A stretch of 64,000 bases of DNA from contig JAOXRU010000075.1 in NCBI GenBank assembly GCA_025800395.1, positions 1 through 64,000 of the forward strand, read 5' to 3'. Below are positions 53,060 through 62,137 of this stretch, one piece after another. The notes beneath the pieces are model-generated. The model worked only from the letters and a program-made list of their open reading frames with translations, did not search any database and had not been told where the DNA came from. Origin of the DNA: Flavobacteriaceae bacterium. GTDB taxonomy: Bacteria; Bacteroidota; Bacteroidia; Flavobacteriales; Flavobacteriaceae. Positions within the stretch are counted from its first letter, which is position 1. Each line of letters opens with the position of its first letter. The position numbers and the translations under genes were made by a program.

Positions 53060-53561
53060 CCTCCTCTATTAAATCAATTTGCACCTTGCATTGACTTCCA
53101 AAATATTTAAAAACCATTTCCACCAAGGCAACCGCGTATAGGTATAAACCATCGGTAGAACTATAGACCACAACTATGCTATCTTCGTATCGTTCTAGCA
53201 AATGATAGGTTGGAAAATCAACATCCGGATATTGTTGCCTGAGATTTACATAAACCAAATCTTCAAACGACAACAACATGAGAATCGGATCTTCGAACAT
53301 ATCAAAAAATTGATAATATGTCTTGCGCAAATACCCAAAAAAATGCTTTCCGTATATATACATCAATTCATTTGCCGTCTTATCCGTATAAGCACTGAGG
53401 GCATCATTTAAAGCATACAACTCTCTATAGTCATATTCTCCAACAGAGGTATACACCCCCTTTGAGGCCAATTGCGAATTTTCCAAAATAAAATCCACAG
53501 CCTCCAAACCAAAATACATTTCGGTCATCTCCAAATACTCTGTAAAAACGATACCTTTCAC
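53013..53561 (-). CDS. H-NOX-like protein lacking the haem-ligating histidine
   Basis: 182 residues with the H-NOX fold pattern: MKGIVFTEYLEM start, a central LRQQYPDVDFPTY and a C-terminal IVVVYSSTDGLYLYAVALVEMVFKYFG. The proximal haem His (residue 102 in the Thermoanaerobacter protein), which lies seven residues before the Tyr-Pro, is Tyr104 here. The YxSxR haem-propionate motif reads Y133-S-S-T-D137, so Arg is replaced by Asp. It therefore probably does not bind haem in the usual way, and may sense something else or act only as adaptor for the PAS kinase gene that overlaps it. Confidence 0.75.
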   Translation of the reverse strand: MKGIVFTEYLEMTEMYFGLEAVDFILENSQLASKGVYTSVGEYDYRELYALNDALSAYTDKTANELMYIYGKHFFGYLRKTYYQFFDMFEDPILMLLSFEDLVYVNLRQQYPDVDFPTYHLLERYEDSIVVVYSSTDGLYLYAVALVEMVFKYFGSQCKVQIDLIEEDGTRVKFSISRQAAD

Positions 53562-53566
53562 TATTT

Positions 53567-53582
53567 GTAGTATTTAAACTAC
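53567..53582. promoter_or_regulatory. Short dyad just before the H-NOX-like gene
   Basis: GTAGT-ATTTAA-ACTAC, perfect 5-bp arms, 5 bp upstream of the start codon. It may be an operator or a start-site hairpin. Confidence 0.25.
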
Positions 53583-53635
53583 TTAAAGTATGGAAAATTG
53601 CACAACTTCTTTGTTTTTCGACAAACAGTTGCTTC

Positions 53636-54043
53636 CTACACTTTTATTAGTTCATTTAACGTCCAGTACCGAAGCAATGCTTCGATACGTTCTTCGTACG
53701 CTTCTAAGCGCAATGGTTTAACAATATATCCTGCTATACCTATTTGATAGCATTTAATTAGGTCTTGCTGATTTAGAGAAGTAGTAACAATAATGGTAGG
53801 AATATAACGCAAAAAGTCGTCGTTTTTGAGCTTGGTTAAAAACTCAATACCATTAACTCTCGGCATATTGAGATCCAACAATATTAAGTCAGGCAAATCG
53901 TCTTTCTTTTCCAATTGACGCCATGCCTCCTCTCCGTTGTTTGCTTCGATTATGTCGTGATGTAATTTTAATTTTCCGACGGTACGATGAAATTTCATAA
54001 CTTCTATCGCATCATCTTCTATGAGAAGAATTTTTAAGGCCAT
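53636..54043 (-). CDS. Single-domain response regulator (CheY/Rcp1-like)
   Basis: 135 residues from the ATG at 54043 (MALKILLIEDD); the open frame starts at 54073. Acid pocket IEDD, phospho-Asp in LILLDLNMPRVNG, Thr in VTTS and Lys in YIVKPL are all present. No output domain, so it works by protein contact or as phosphate sink. First gene of the phosphorelay operon. Confidence 0.93.
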   Translation of the reverse strand: MALKILLIEDDAIEVMKFHRTVGKLKLHHDIIEANNGEEAWRQLEKKDDLPDLILLDLNMPRVNGIEFLTKLKNDDFLRYIPTIIVTTSLNQQDLIKCYQIGIAGYIVKPLRLEAYEERIEALLRYWTLNELIKV

Positions 54044-54091
54044 GATAGAATGATTTTCTATAAAATTACCCAAAAACAGCCTAATAGGGGG

Positions 54092-54145
54092 TTATCCTTA
54101 GACCAAAACCCCTTTATCCTTCGACCAATGGCAAATAACCTTCGA
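54092..54145 (-). promoter_or_regulatory. Three direct repeats upstream of the phosphorelay operon
   Basis: On the plus strand TATCCTTAGA (54093), TATCCTTCGA (54115) and TAACCTTCGA (54136) recur at 22 and 21 bp. This fits LytTR binding sites, direct ~9-10-bp repeats two helical turns apart. They lie 49-102 bp before the first gene, upstream of a TAATTTTA -7-like element. Confidence 0.6.
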
Positions 54146-54153
54146 TAAGAATT

Positions 54154-55401
54154 TTAGAAAATGCGGTTAGGATCGTAATAATCTAATATGATACTTGGCT
54201 TTCTGTCGGATATTATCTCTGATACAAGTTTCCCTGTAGCAGGCCCCAAACTCCATCCCATCATGGCATGGCCTGCAGCAATACACAAATTGTCGTATTT
54301 GCTCGTTCTACCAATATATGGTAAGCCATCTGGACTACAAGGACGCAGACCACAACTTGCCTGCTCACGGGCTTCTTGCCCTATCTCTAAGCCTTTATAA
54401 TACCTGGCTCCTGCATCGGCTATAGCGTTTACTCGCACAGGATTGATTTGGTGATTGATTCCTCCTATTTCCATAGTGCCAGCAAATCGAGTGTAGCCCT
54501 GCATAGGCGTTACCGCCACCTTAGCTTCCATCAATATAGCTGGCATTTGAATACCCGTAGCTTTATCTACATTGATGCGATAGCCTTTTCCTGCTTGTAT
54601 CGGGATATCTACCCCCAATTTCTTAGCCAAAATTGGACTCCAAGATCCGGCTGCCAAAACCACCTCATCGGCCTCATAACGCGATTTGTTCGTGATCACT
54701 TCACGGAGTTCCCTACCGCTTTTTACAATATCCGCTACGGCCTCCTCTTGGTGAATCTTCACTCCTTTGCCTATCAAATAGGTCTGCATCTTTTTCATAA
54801 ATTGGACTGGAGTCATATGTCCGTCACAGGCATAAAATACCGAGCCCTTTACATCCAAGTCTATTTGTGGCTCATAGGCTTGGGTTTCTTCTTTACTTAG
54901 CAATTTTGCCCCCAGACCTTCTTCGTTGGCACGCTGACCTATTTTCCATTCGGCTTCTCCAGCAGCATCGGTTTGAAACAACATCAACAATCCATTGCGT
55001 TCATAATGAAAATCGATATCCGATCCGGCATACATCTCCTCATACAAATCGCGACTCAGCAAATTGATATCTTTTATAGCCTTAATACTTGACTCCACTT
55101 TAGATACTGTAGCCGATTTTTTGAAATACCAGGCCCAACGCAAAAAATCGTAATCTAAACGGGGTTTTACATAAAATGGACTTGCAGAATTGAACATCCA
55201 CTTCAAGCCCTTGGTTATCATACCGGGAGCTGCCAAGGAAATAATATGACTCGGTGTGATATATCCTGCATTTACATAAGAGGCCCCGTCTTGCATATTG
55301 GACTGCTCGATTACCGATACCTCACAATCTTCTTTCTGCAGATAGTATGCACAACTCAATCCTACTATTCCACCTCCTATAACCACAACTTTTTTACCCA
55401 T
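54154..55401 (-). CDS. FAD-dependent D-amino-acid (D-hydroxyproline) dehydrogenase
   Basis: 415 residues of the DadA/glycine oxidase family: FAD-binding VVVIGGGIVGLSCAYYL at the N-terminus, ASYVNAGYITPS, and C-terminal LRPCSPDGLPYIGRTS. In this operon it should oxidise cis-4-hydroxy-D-proline, made by the epimerase, to 1-pyrroline-4-hydroxy-2-carboxylate. Last gene of the hydroxyproline operon, 1 bp after the S9 peptidase. Confidence 0.87.
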   Translation of the reverse strand: MGKKVVVIGGGIVGLSCAYYLQKEDCEVSVIEQSNMQDGASYVNAGYITPSHIISLAAPGMITKGLKWMFNSASPFYVKPRLDYDFLRWAWYFKKSATVSKVESSIKAIKDINLLSRDLYEEMYAGSDIDFHYERNGLLMLFQTDAAGEAEWKIGQRANEEGLGAKLLSKEETQAYEPQIDLDVKGSVFYACDGHMTPVQFMKKMQTYLIGKGVKIHQEEAVADIVKSGRELREVITNKSRYEADEVVLAAGSWSPILAKKLGVDIPIQAGKGYRINVDKATGIQMPAILMEAKVAVTPMQGYTRFAGTMEIGGINHQINPVRVNAIADAGARYYKGLEIGQEAREQASCGLRPCSPDGLPYIGRTSKYDNLCIAAGHAMMGWSLGPATGKLVSEIISDRKPSIILDYYDPNRIF

Positions 55402-55402
55402 C

Positions 55403-57661
55403 TTATTCCCATTTAAAATCCCAAATTGGTTTTTGTCCCAACAAGTGTTCTACAAAATAATTCCAACGTTTTTTAATAAAGTACTTTCTAAAATCACCTC
55501 TATAGCCATGATGCTGACTTGGCATGATGAGCAAATCAAAATCTTTATCGGCTTTTACCAAAGCTTCGGCCAGCTTGAAGGTAGCGGATGGATTCACATT
55601 CTCATCCATACCGCCGTGCACCAGTAAGAGCTTTCCTTCTAGCAAATGCGCATTGGTTATATTGGAAACTTGGTGGTATTTTTCATCTACAGGCCAGCCC
55701 ATATACATTTCTGGCCACCAAGCTTTTTCCATTCTAAAATCGTGATCGGCCGAACTTGCCACACCAACTTTGTAAGTTTTTGGATATACCAACATCGCTC
55801 TTCCTGTATCATATCCTCCAGCCGAATGCCCAAATATGCCTATTTTTTCTGCATCAATCCAGGGGTATGTTTCACTCAAATACTTTATTGCGCCAAGATG
55901 ATCTTCCAAATTGGCTCCCATATTCTGATAAGAATGATCGTGAAATGCCTTGGATCTTCCTGCGGTACCCAATCCGTCCACCATCATGACGACAAAGCCC
56001 AATTCTGCCAAAGATTGATTCATCAACGCCCTATCAAATGACTTGGGAAACATTTGGGTATGTGGACCACTATAAGAATGGTCTATTAATGGATATTTTT
56101 TGTTTGGGTCAAAATCGCTAGGCTTCCACAATGCGCCATACAAAGTTGTTTTTCCGTCTTTGGCTGTAAAACAAAAACTAGTAGGTGCTTTCCAGTTTTT
56201 TGCGAGCAATGCCTCTACATTGGCTTTTGCCAAAATACCATGGCTACTTCCATCTTTTGCAGATCGCCAAAGCGCAAGGGTTGGTTGCTGCACAGTGGAA
56301 TAATTATCTACAAAGCTTTTCCCGTTTTTTGCAAACTGGATCTGATGATGGGCTTTTTCGGGTGTCAACAATTGCATACTGCCATCTAATCCCACGCGGT
56401 ACAACTGTTGATGATACGGATTCATGCCCTTATCCTTACCCGAAATTAAAACAAAAATCTGGTTTTTTTCTTCGTCTACATAAACTATGCTATTTACCAC
56501 AAATTCGCCTTGGGTAAGTGATCTTATTTTGGCCGTATGGGTATCTACAACATATAACTGCTTCCAGCCACTTCGCTCAGACAAAAAAACCAACTTCTTG
56601 CCTTGGTGCATTTCTCTATAGGAAAACCCATCGATATTGGTGCTGCTGGTTTCGGTAATTATATCCTTGTTCTTTCCTGTTTTTAGATCCAGCCATTGCA
56701 CGATTTGTTTCTTATAGCCTCTTTCGGCCCAACTGGCTATGAGCTCTCCAGAGCCTCCACTCCACTCCACATTTACACTATTGATATGGGTGTTTTTGGG
56801 AAGTTTGGTCGCAATCTCTTTTTTGGTGGCTAATTCAAAAAATCTAGGTTGCTGATATACCATGGTGGTATCGCTCGGAGATCCTCTATAATACCCATAT
56901 AATTTGGGACGATACAAACTATCTACACTATAGTCTAGCAAATACATTTTTTCAGCTTTAGAAAAATCGACCACATTGGCCATTATATATTTGGAATCTG
57001 GAGACCATTCCACCCAGAAATGTGGTGGGCGATCGCCATTCTCGCCTTCAATCAGATCATACCAACCGTACCAAGTGGCATACTCAAATCCTTTTCTCCC
57101 GTCGGTAGTGAGGGCAAATTCTTTTGCTGTTGCTATCTCTCGAACGTACAAATTGTAATCTTTTACAAAGGCAACATATTTGCCATCGGGAGATAGGCTT
57201 TGATTGGGATTGTTTTTTTGTAGCTCCTTTTTCTCCAATTGCTGTACCCGTTTCCTTTTTGCATCCAATACGTAGCGATTTCCTCTATAGCTAATTTCCC
57301 ATTTACTTTTTCCTTTGGGCACTATATCTTTTGGTACAAATTCATCCAGAGACAACAAAGAATCCTGTCTTGCAAAAGCATCTTTTAAATCCGATAAATC
57401 AATAAGCTTTTGTACGCTTCTTCGTTGGTGATCTGCCCAGTATATCGTTTTGCTAGTTTTGGTGTGTTTGAGATACCAAAACCCACTGCCATCTTCAAAC
57501 CAGTTTACCTTGGTATATAAATGAAATGCCGTCTTGTTGTGATAATTGGCATACATATACTGTACCGCATTTGTGTAGTTTTTGGCTTGAATTTGACCTT
57601 CTGATTTTTGGCTAAAAAACCATATAGAGAGCAACAAAAGAATACGCGTATACTTAATCAT
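55403..57661 (-). CDS. S9-family prolyl dipeptidyl peptidase (DPP4-like), exported
   Basis: 752 residues, signal peptide cut near SEGQ. A beta-propeller N-terminal region (LSPDGKYVAFVKD; WSPDSKYIMANV) leads to a C-terminal alpha/beta hydrolase with nucleophile Ser in IGIFGHSAGGYDT, Asp in HGGMDENVNPS and His in SQHHGYRGD. S9B enzymes remove Xaa-Pro or Xaa-Hyp dipeptides. In this operon it probably releases hydroxyproline-containing dipeptides from collagen-like peptides. Confidence 0.88.
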   Translation of the reverse strand: MIKYTRILLLLSIWFFSQKSEGQIQAKNYTNAVQYMYANYHNKTAFHLYTKVNWFEDGSGFWYLKHTKTSKTIYWADHQRRSVQKLIDLSDLKDAFARQDSLLSLDEFVPKDIVPKGKSKWEISYRGNRYVLDAKRKRVQQLEKKELQKNNPNQSLSPDGKYVAFVKDYNLYVREIATAKEFALTTDGRKGFEYATWYGWYDLIEGENGDRPPHFWVEWSPDSKYIMANVVDFSKAEKMYLLDYSVDSLYRPKLYGYYRGSPSDTTMVYQQPRFFELATKKEIATKLPKNTHINSVNVEWSGGSGELIASWAERGYKKQIVQWLDLKTGKNKDIITETSSTNIDGFSYREMHQGKKLVFLSERSGWKQLYVVDTHTAKIRSLTQGEFVVNSIVYVDEEKNQIFVLISGKDKGMNPYHQQLYRVGLDGSMQLLTPEKAHHQIQFAKNGKSFVDNYSTVQQPTLALWRSAKDGSSHGILAKANVEALLAKNWKAPTSFCFTAKDGKTTLYGALWKPSDFDPNKKYPLIDHSYSGPHTQMFPKSFDRALMNQSLAELGFVVMMVDGLGTAGRSKAFHDHSYQNMGANLEDHLGAIKYLSETYPWIDAEKIGIFGHSAGGYDTGRAMLVYPKTYKVGVASSADHDFRMEKAWWPEMYMGWPVDEKYHQVSNITNAHLLEGKLLLVHGGMDENVNPSATFKLAEALVKADKDFDLLIMPSQHHGYRGDFRKYFIKKRWNYFVEHLLGQKPIWDFKWE

Positions 57662-57680
57662 ATCGAATCTATCTTTTGGA

Positions 57681-58694
57681 TTAAATTACTTGAAAGCCAT
57701 GAGCATAAGGATCGTCTTCTGTATCGATCCATATGGTATTGTACCCATATATTTTTGCCCATCCTTGTATACTCGGGAATATAGCAGGCAGACCATCTAG
57801 GGAAGTTTCCTCTGCAATTCGTCCTATAAACTTGGAGCCAATAAAACTCTCGTGCACAAATTCGTCTCCTGCTTTGAGCTTCCCTTTCGCATAAAGCTGA
57901 GCCATACGGGCAGAAGTTCCAGTGCCACAAGGAGAGCGATCTATAGCCTTGTCTCCATAAAAAACGGCATTTCTTCCGGACGAACTTGGATCGAGCGGAT
58001 CTCCAGTCCATAGCATATGACTTACATCTCTAATGGTATCATTTTCTGGATGTATAAAAGCATTGGGGTATTTCTCATTTATTCGTTTTCGTACCACCTG
58101 AGAATATTGAATCAGTTTGGCAGCAGTAAAAGCATGCATGCCTTCAAAATTTTCTTGGGGATCGACTATAGCATAGTAATTTCCTCCATAAGCCACATCA
58201 AAACGAATGTCTCCCAGTTCTGGACAGTTTATGGTAAGGCCTTCGGCTGCTAGGTAGGATTTTACATTTTTTAGTCTTACCCATTCCACCTTTCCTTGCG
58301 CATTCTGATGGTAATCAATCTCCACCAATCCAGCAGGTGCTTCCATCCTTATTTTCCCTGCTTGTTTTGGCTTTACCAACTCTTCTTCTACAGCAATGGT
58401 AATGGTACCTATGGTACCGTGGCCACACATGGGAAGACAACCAGAGGTTTCTATAAACAATATGGCAAAATCATTGTTTGGATCGTGAGGAGGATACAAT
58501 ATACTGCCGCTCATCATGTCGTGCCCTCTGGGTTCGAACATCAATCCTGTGCGCACCCAATCGTACTCTTTTAAAAAGTGCTGCCTTTTTTCGCTCATGG
58601 TATCCCCTACCAATTTCGGCCCACCAGTCTTTACAACGCGAACAGGGTTTCCACAAGTATGTGCATCTATGCAGTTATAGCTTGTCTTTGCCAT
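57681..58694 (-). CDS. lhpA: 4-hydroxyproline 2-epimerase (proline racemase family)
   Basis: 337 residues. Active-site Cys residues in CGHGTIGT (about 90) and SPCGTGTSA (about 250) are both present, which separates it from the Thr-containing dehydratases. Start DAHTCGNPVRVV is typical for the family. Converts trans-4-hydroxy-L-proline to cis-4-hydroxy-D-proline, the first catabolic step. Its start overlaps the DUF885 stop by 20 bp. Confidence 0.92.
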   Translation of the reverse strand: MAKTSYNCIDAHTCGNPVRVVKTGGPKLVGDTMSEKRQHFLKEYDWVRTGLMFEPRGHDMMSGSILYPPHDPNNDFAILFIETSGCLPMCGHGTIGTITIAVEEELVKPKQAGKIRMEAPAGLVEIDYHQNAQGKVEWVRLKNVKSYLAAEGLTINCPELGDIRFDVAYGGNYYAIVDPQENFEGMHAFTAAKLIQYSQVVRKRINEKYPNAFIHPENDTIRDVSHMLWTGDPLDPSSSGRNAVFYGDKAIDRSPCGTGTSARMAQLYAKGKLKAGDEFVHESFIGSKFIGRIAEETSLDGLPAIFPSIQGWAKIYGYNTIWIDTEDDPYAHGFQVI

Positions 58695-60411
58695 TTTGTG
58701 TACGGGTTATATAGTTGTTGATTCGTTGGTCTAGCAATTGTAAAGTCACCGTACCTTGTTCTAAGATTATTTGATGAAATTCTCTGATATCGAAAGCATC
58801 TCCCAAGGCATGCTCCGCTTTTTTTCGCAGCTCCCTTATTTGAATCTCTCCAAGCTTGTAAGACAAGGCCTGTCCTGGCCACGATATATATCTATCGGTT
58901 TCCGAATGGATTTCGTGCATCGACAAAGCCGTATTTTCGGCCATAAAGTCGACCACCTGCTCACGCGTCCAATTTTTGGCATGTATACCTGTATCTACTA
59001 CCAGTCTACAGGCACGCCACATTTCGTACGTAAGTTGTCCAAAACGTTCATACGGGGTTTTATACATACCCATTTCTGCACCTAAATATTCGGCATACAA
59101 GCCCCAGCCTTCTCCATAAGCAGAGATATACATATTTCTTCTAAACATGGGAATACTATCTCCCAATTCTTTATTGAGAGAGATCTGCAAATGATGCCCA
59201 GGCACAGCTTCATGCAGCGTAAGTGCAGGCAAAACATATAATGGTCTGCTAGGCAAATCGTAAGTATTCACCCAATAATACCCTGGATCGGTGCTTTCCA
59301 ATGGCGCTCCAATATACCTTCCTGTAGTATACTTGGGCGCTATGGCATCTGGCACTGGCGCCACTCCATATGGCTGCCTTGGCAATCGTTTGAAAAATCG
59401 TGGTAAATGCCCATCTATCTGCTTTGCCAAATTTCGAGCATAAGCCAATAAGTCTTCTTTGGATGTAGCGTAAAACTGGCTATCTGTTCGCAAATATTCT
59501 AAAAAGTCTCCGAATGTCCCTTTAAAAGACACCTCATCGATAATTTCCTCCATGGCCTTGCGTATACGAGCCACTTCGGACAATCCTATCCGATGTATGC
59601 TGTCTGCATCGATATCCAAGGTAGTGTAATAGGTAATTCTATTTTGGTAATATGCTTTGCCATTGGGGATATGAGAAGCCCCCAGACTACTGCGTGTTTT
59701 TGGCAAATACTCCATTTCCATAAACTCTTTTACAGCCCGAAAAGCTGGTGTAACCTTGTCGCGTATGGCTATTTCTGCCTGATATACCAAAGAATCTTTA
59801 TACTTCTGTGGCCAAGCTTCTGGCAATTGCAAAAACGGTCCAAAATAAAAATGATCTCGAACCGCTTTGTTTAGATGATCGTTATAGGTGGATTCATACC
59901 CCTCAAAAATAACTTTGGGTTGCGAATTGCCGTATTCCAATCCCTTGCGAAGCAAAACAATATGCTGATCGATATAGGTCGGCATCGCTTGAAGTTTTTT
60001 GAGGTAAGCTTCTCCTTGCTTTTTGGTGTAGATTGGACGCACCATATAAGCCAAGGAGTTGTGAAATCCAGCATCCGATAAGATTGGATTGAGGTAGGCT
60101 TTGTAAGTAAAATGGTCTACCTTTTCTTGCAATCGAAATCGCAGCAACTCTTTCGAAATCTGTTCGGTCTCTGAGAGTACCCTATCATCAATTTCCTCCA
60201 AAAGCCGAAGTTGCCTTTCTGCAAAGTCTGCTTCCTGAGAGAAAAATTCTTCTGTATGAAGCCCCAAGGGAAATTCGTTCTCATCATAAGCTTTGCGCTC
60301 TTCTACTGCTTTGATTACTTTCTTTAACTGCGAACTATACCCATTGGTTTTGTCGGTTTTACATCCAAAAAAAAAGAACAGTACGGATATATAGCAAAAA
60401 AAATGTTTCAT
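58675..60411 (-). CDS. DUF885-family metallo-hydrolase lipoprotein
   Basis: 578 residues, lipoprotein signal ending FFFGC (Cys about 17). The family motif HEAVPGHHLQ (about residue 395), a variant zinc site with a following Glu (AEYLG), is present. DUF885 proteins are thought to be peptidases; in this operon it would act on Hyp-containing peptides in the periplasm. That is inferred from neighbours. Overlaps the epimerase gene. Confidence 0.82.
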   Translation of the reverse strand: MKHFFCYISVLFFFFGCKTDKTNGYSSQLKKVIKAVEERKAYDENEFPLGLHTEEFFSQEADFAERQLRLLEEIDDRVLSETEQISKELLRFRLQEKVDHFTYKAYLNPILSDAGFHNSLAYMVRPIYTKKQGEAYLKKLQAMPTYIDQHIVLLRKGLEYGNSQPKVIFEGYESTYNDHLNKAVRDHFYFGPFLQLPEAWPQKYKDSLVYQAEIAIRDKVTPAFRAVKEFMEMEYLPKTRSSLGASHIPNGKAYYQNRITYYTTLDIDADSIHRIGLSEVARIRKAMEEIIDEVSFKGTFGDFLEYLRTDSQFYATSKEDLLAYARNLAKQIDGHLPRFFKRLPRQPYGVAPVPDAIAPKYTTGRYIGAPLESTDPGYYWVNTYDLPSRPLYVLPALTLHEAVPGHHLQISLNKELGDSIPMFRRNMYISAYGEGWGLYAEYLGAEMGMYKTPYERFGQLTYEMWRACRLVVDTGIHAKNWTREQVVDFMAENTALSMHEIHSETDRYISWPGQALSYKLGEIQIRELRKKAEHALGDAFDIREFHQIILEQGTVTLQLLDQRINNYITRTQNGKDKL

Positions 60412-60412
60412 T

Positions 60413-61936
60413 TTACTTCAAATAAGTTGGTAATAATTCGGTTGGAAAATCTTGATAAGAGAAAGGTCTTACCCACCTGTAAATGGCATGTACTCCGACC
60501 GCTGTAAATCTAGAGTCGGTTGAAGCAGGATATGGCCCACCATGCGTCATTCCGGCAGTTACTTCTACTCCCGTAGGTACGCCGTTAAAAATTATTCTTC
60601 CTACTCTGTGTTTTAAAACTTGTACCAATGGTTGTAGGCTAGCATATTCTTCTTTTTCTGCAATAATGGTTCCTGTTAACTGTCCTTCTAATCTACTTAC
60701 AATTTCCATCAATTCTGCCTGATCTTTACACTGAACGACCATAGAAAAAGGCCCAAAAACTTCTTGGTGTAACTTAGTGTTTTTTAAGAAAGTTCCCCCA
60801 CTAACTGTAACTATTTTTGCAGGTGCGTAATTAGATTGTACCTCGCTACCATAAGCCGCTACTATTTTAGCACCATCTTGACTACTCACAGATTCTCCAG
60901 CACGCACAAAGTTTTCTTTAATGTGTGGATGTAGCATACACTGAGGATCCGCAGCTATTGTCTTTGCCCCTAAATCTTCTATAAAAGCAGTAAACGCATC
61001 ACTTGCAACCCCTATTAATAAACCAGGGTTGGTACAAAACTGACCTGTACCCAAAGTAATAGAACCCGCATAAGTAGTTGCCAATGCTTCTGCTCTATTA
61101 GCAATAGCACCTTCACTAATAATTACCGGATTAATACTTCCCATTTCAGCAAAAACAGGAATTGGTTCTTCCCTGGTTGCCGCTAAGTCATATAAAGCAC
61201 GTCCACCGCGTATACTTCCGGTAAATCCAACTCCCTTCACCGCTGGATGCTTCACTAAAGCCTGCCCAACTTCTATTCCTTTACTATTTAAATTAGAGAA
61301 CACTCCTGCTGGCATTCCAGTTCTTTCTGCGGCTTTCACTATTGCTTTGGCCACCAACTCCCCAGTTGCTGCATGCATCGGATGTCCTTTTACGATTACC
61401 GGACAACCTGCCGCTAAAGCACTTGCAGTATCCCCTCCTGCGGTTGAGAATGCCAAAGGAAAATTACTCGCTCCAAATACTGCTATAGGTCCTAAAGGAA
61501 TATGTGTTTTACGTAAATCTGGTTTCGGCATTGGCTGTCTATCTGGTAATGCAGTTTCTATAGTTGCATTTCTCCAATCTTCATTCTCAATCATTGCTGC
61601 AAACGCACGCAATTGGCCAACAGTACGTCCTCTTTCGCCTTGAGCTCTTCCTATAGGCAACCCAGATTCTGCACTATACACTTCAAATAAACCATCGCCT
61701 AGGGCTTCAATTTCTTCAGCAATTGCTATTAAAAAAGCTGCACGTTCTTTACCCGATTTATTGCTGTAAATTGGAAATGCTTGTGCCGCCAATTCTGCAG
61801 CCGAATGAACTTCTGCAGTAGTTGCTTCAATTATCTCCCAAGGGTTTTGCTCATTCTTTTGCGGATTGATGGTTTTAAAACTAATTGTTCCTGCTGCCAT
61901 CAACTCGTTCCCAATAATATTTTTTCCAGTAATCAT
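60413..61936 (-). CDS. Alpha-ketoglutaric semialdehyde dehydrogenase
   Basis: 507 residues of the aldehyde dehydrogenase superfamily, closest to the 2,5-dioxovalerate branch. NAD(P)-binding VGFTGSIRGGRAL, catalytic Glu in FAEMGSINPVI and Cys in LGTGQFCTNPG. Oxidises 2,5-dioxopentanoate to 2-oxoglutarate, the last step of hydroxyproline breakdown. Separated from the dapA-like gene by 201 bp holding a stable hairpin; 1 bp from the DUF885 gene. Confidence 0.92.
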   Translation of the reverse strand: MITGKNIIGNELMAAGTISFKTINPQKNEQNPWEIIEATTAEVHSAAELAAQAFPIYSNKSGKERAAFLIAIAEEIEALGDGLFEVYSAESGLPIGRAQGERGRTVGQLRAFAAMIENEDWRNATIETALPDRQPMPKPDLRKTHIPLGPIAVFGASNFPLAFSTAGGDTASALAAGCPVIVKGHPMHAATGELVAKAIVKAAERTGMPAGVFSNLNSKGIEVGQALVKHPAVKGVGFTGSIRGGRALYDLAATREEPIPVFAEMGSINPVIISEGAIANRAEALATTYAGSITLGTGQFCTNPGLLIGVASDAFTAFIEDLGAKTIAADPQCMLHPHIKENFVRAGESVSSQDGAKIVAAYGSEVQSNYAPAKIVTVSGGTFLKNTKLHQEVFGPFSMVVQCKDQAELMEIVSRLEGQLTGTIIAEKEEYASLQPLVQVLKHRVGRIIFNGVPTGVEVTAGMTHGGPYPASTDSRFTAVGVHAIYRWVRPFSYQDFPTELLPTYLK

Positions 61937-62066
61937 AGTGAGTTATACGTTTATTTGGTGTTGCTGCAATTTACCAAAAATTGCTGTTTTTTTATGTTTA
62001 TTTCTTTTCAAACTTATAGTTTAAACAAATTACCATTTTTTCACTTTAGGTCTTGGATTCAAAAGA

Positions 62067-62097
62067 GGTATTGCTCCCGATTCGGGGAAGCAATACC
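62067..62097 (-). terminator. Intercistronic hairpin (possible attenuator)
   Basis: GGTATTGCT pairs exactly with AGCAATACC, with a further CCCGA/TCGGGG inner stem. On the minus strand it is followed by TCTTTTG, a weak T run. It may lower transcription past the first gene or protect its 3' end. Confidence 0.5.
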
Positions 62098-62137
62098 CAA
62101 ATTATTATAATCGATTATATGTTAACACAGTCTTTTC

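Noticed and set aside
53013-53561. Canonical NO-sensing H-NOX
   Set aside because: The haem-ligating His is Tyr104 and the YxSxR Arg is Asp137.
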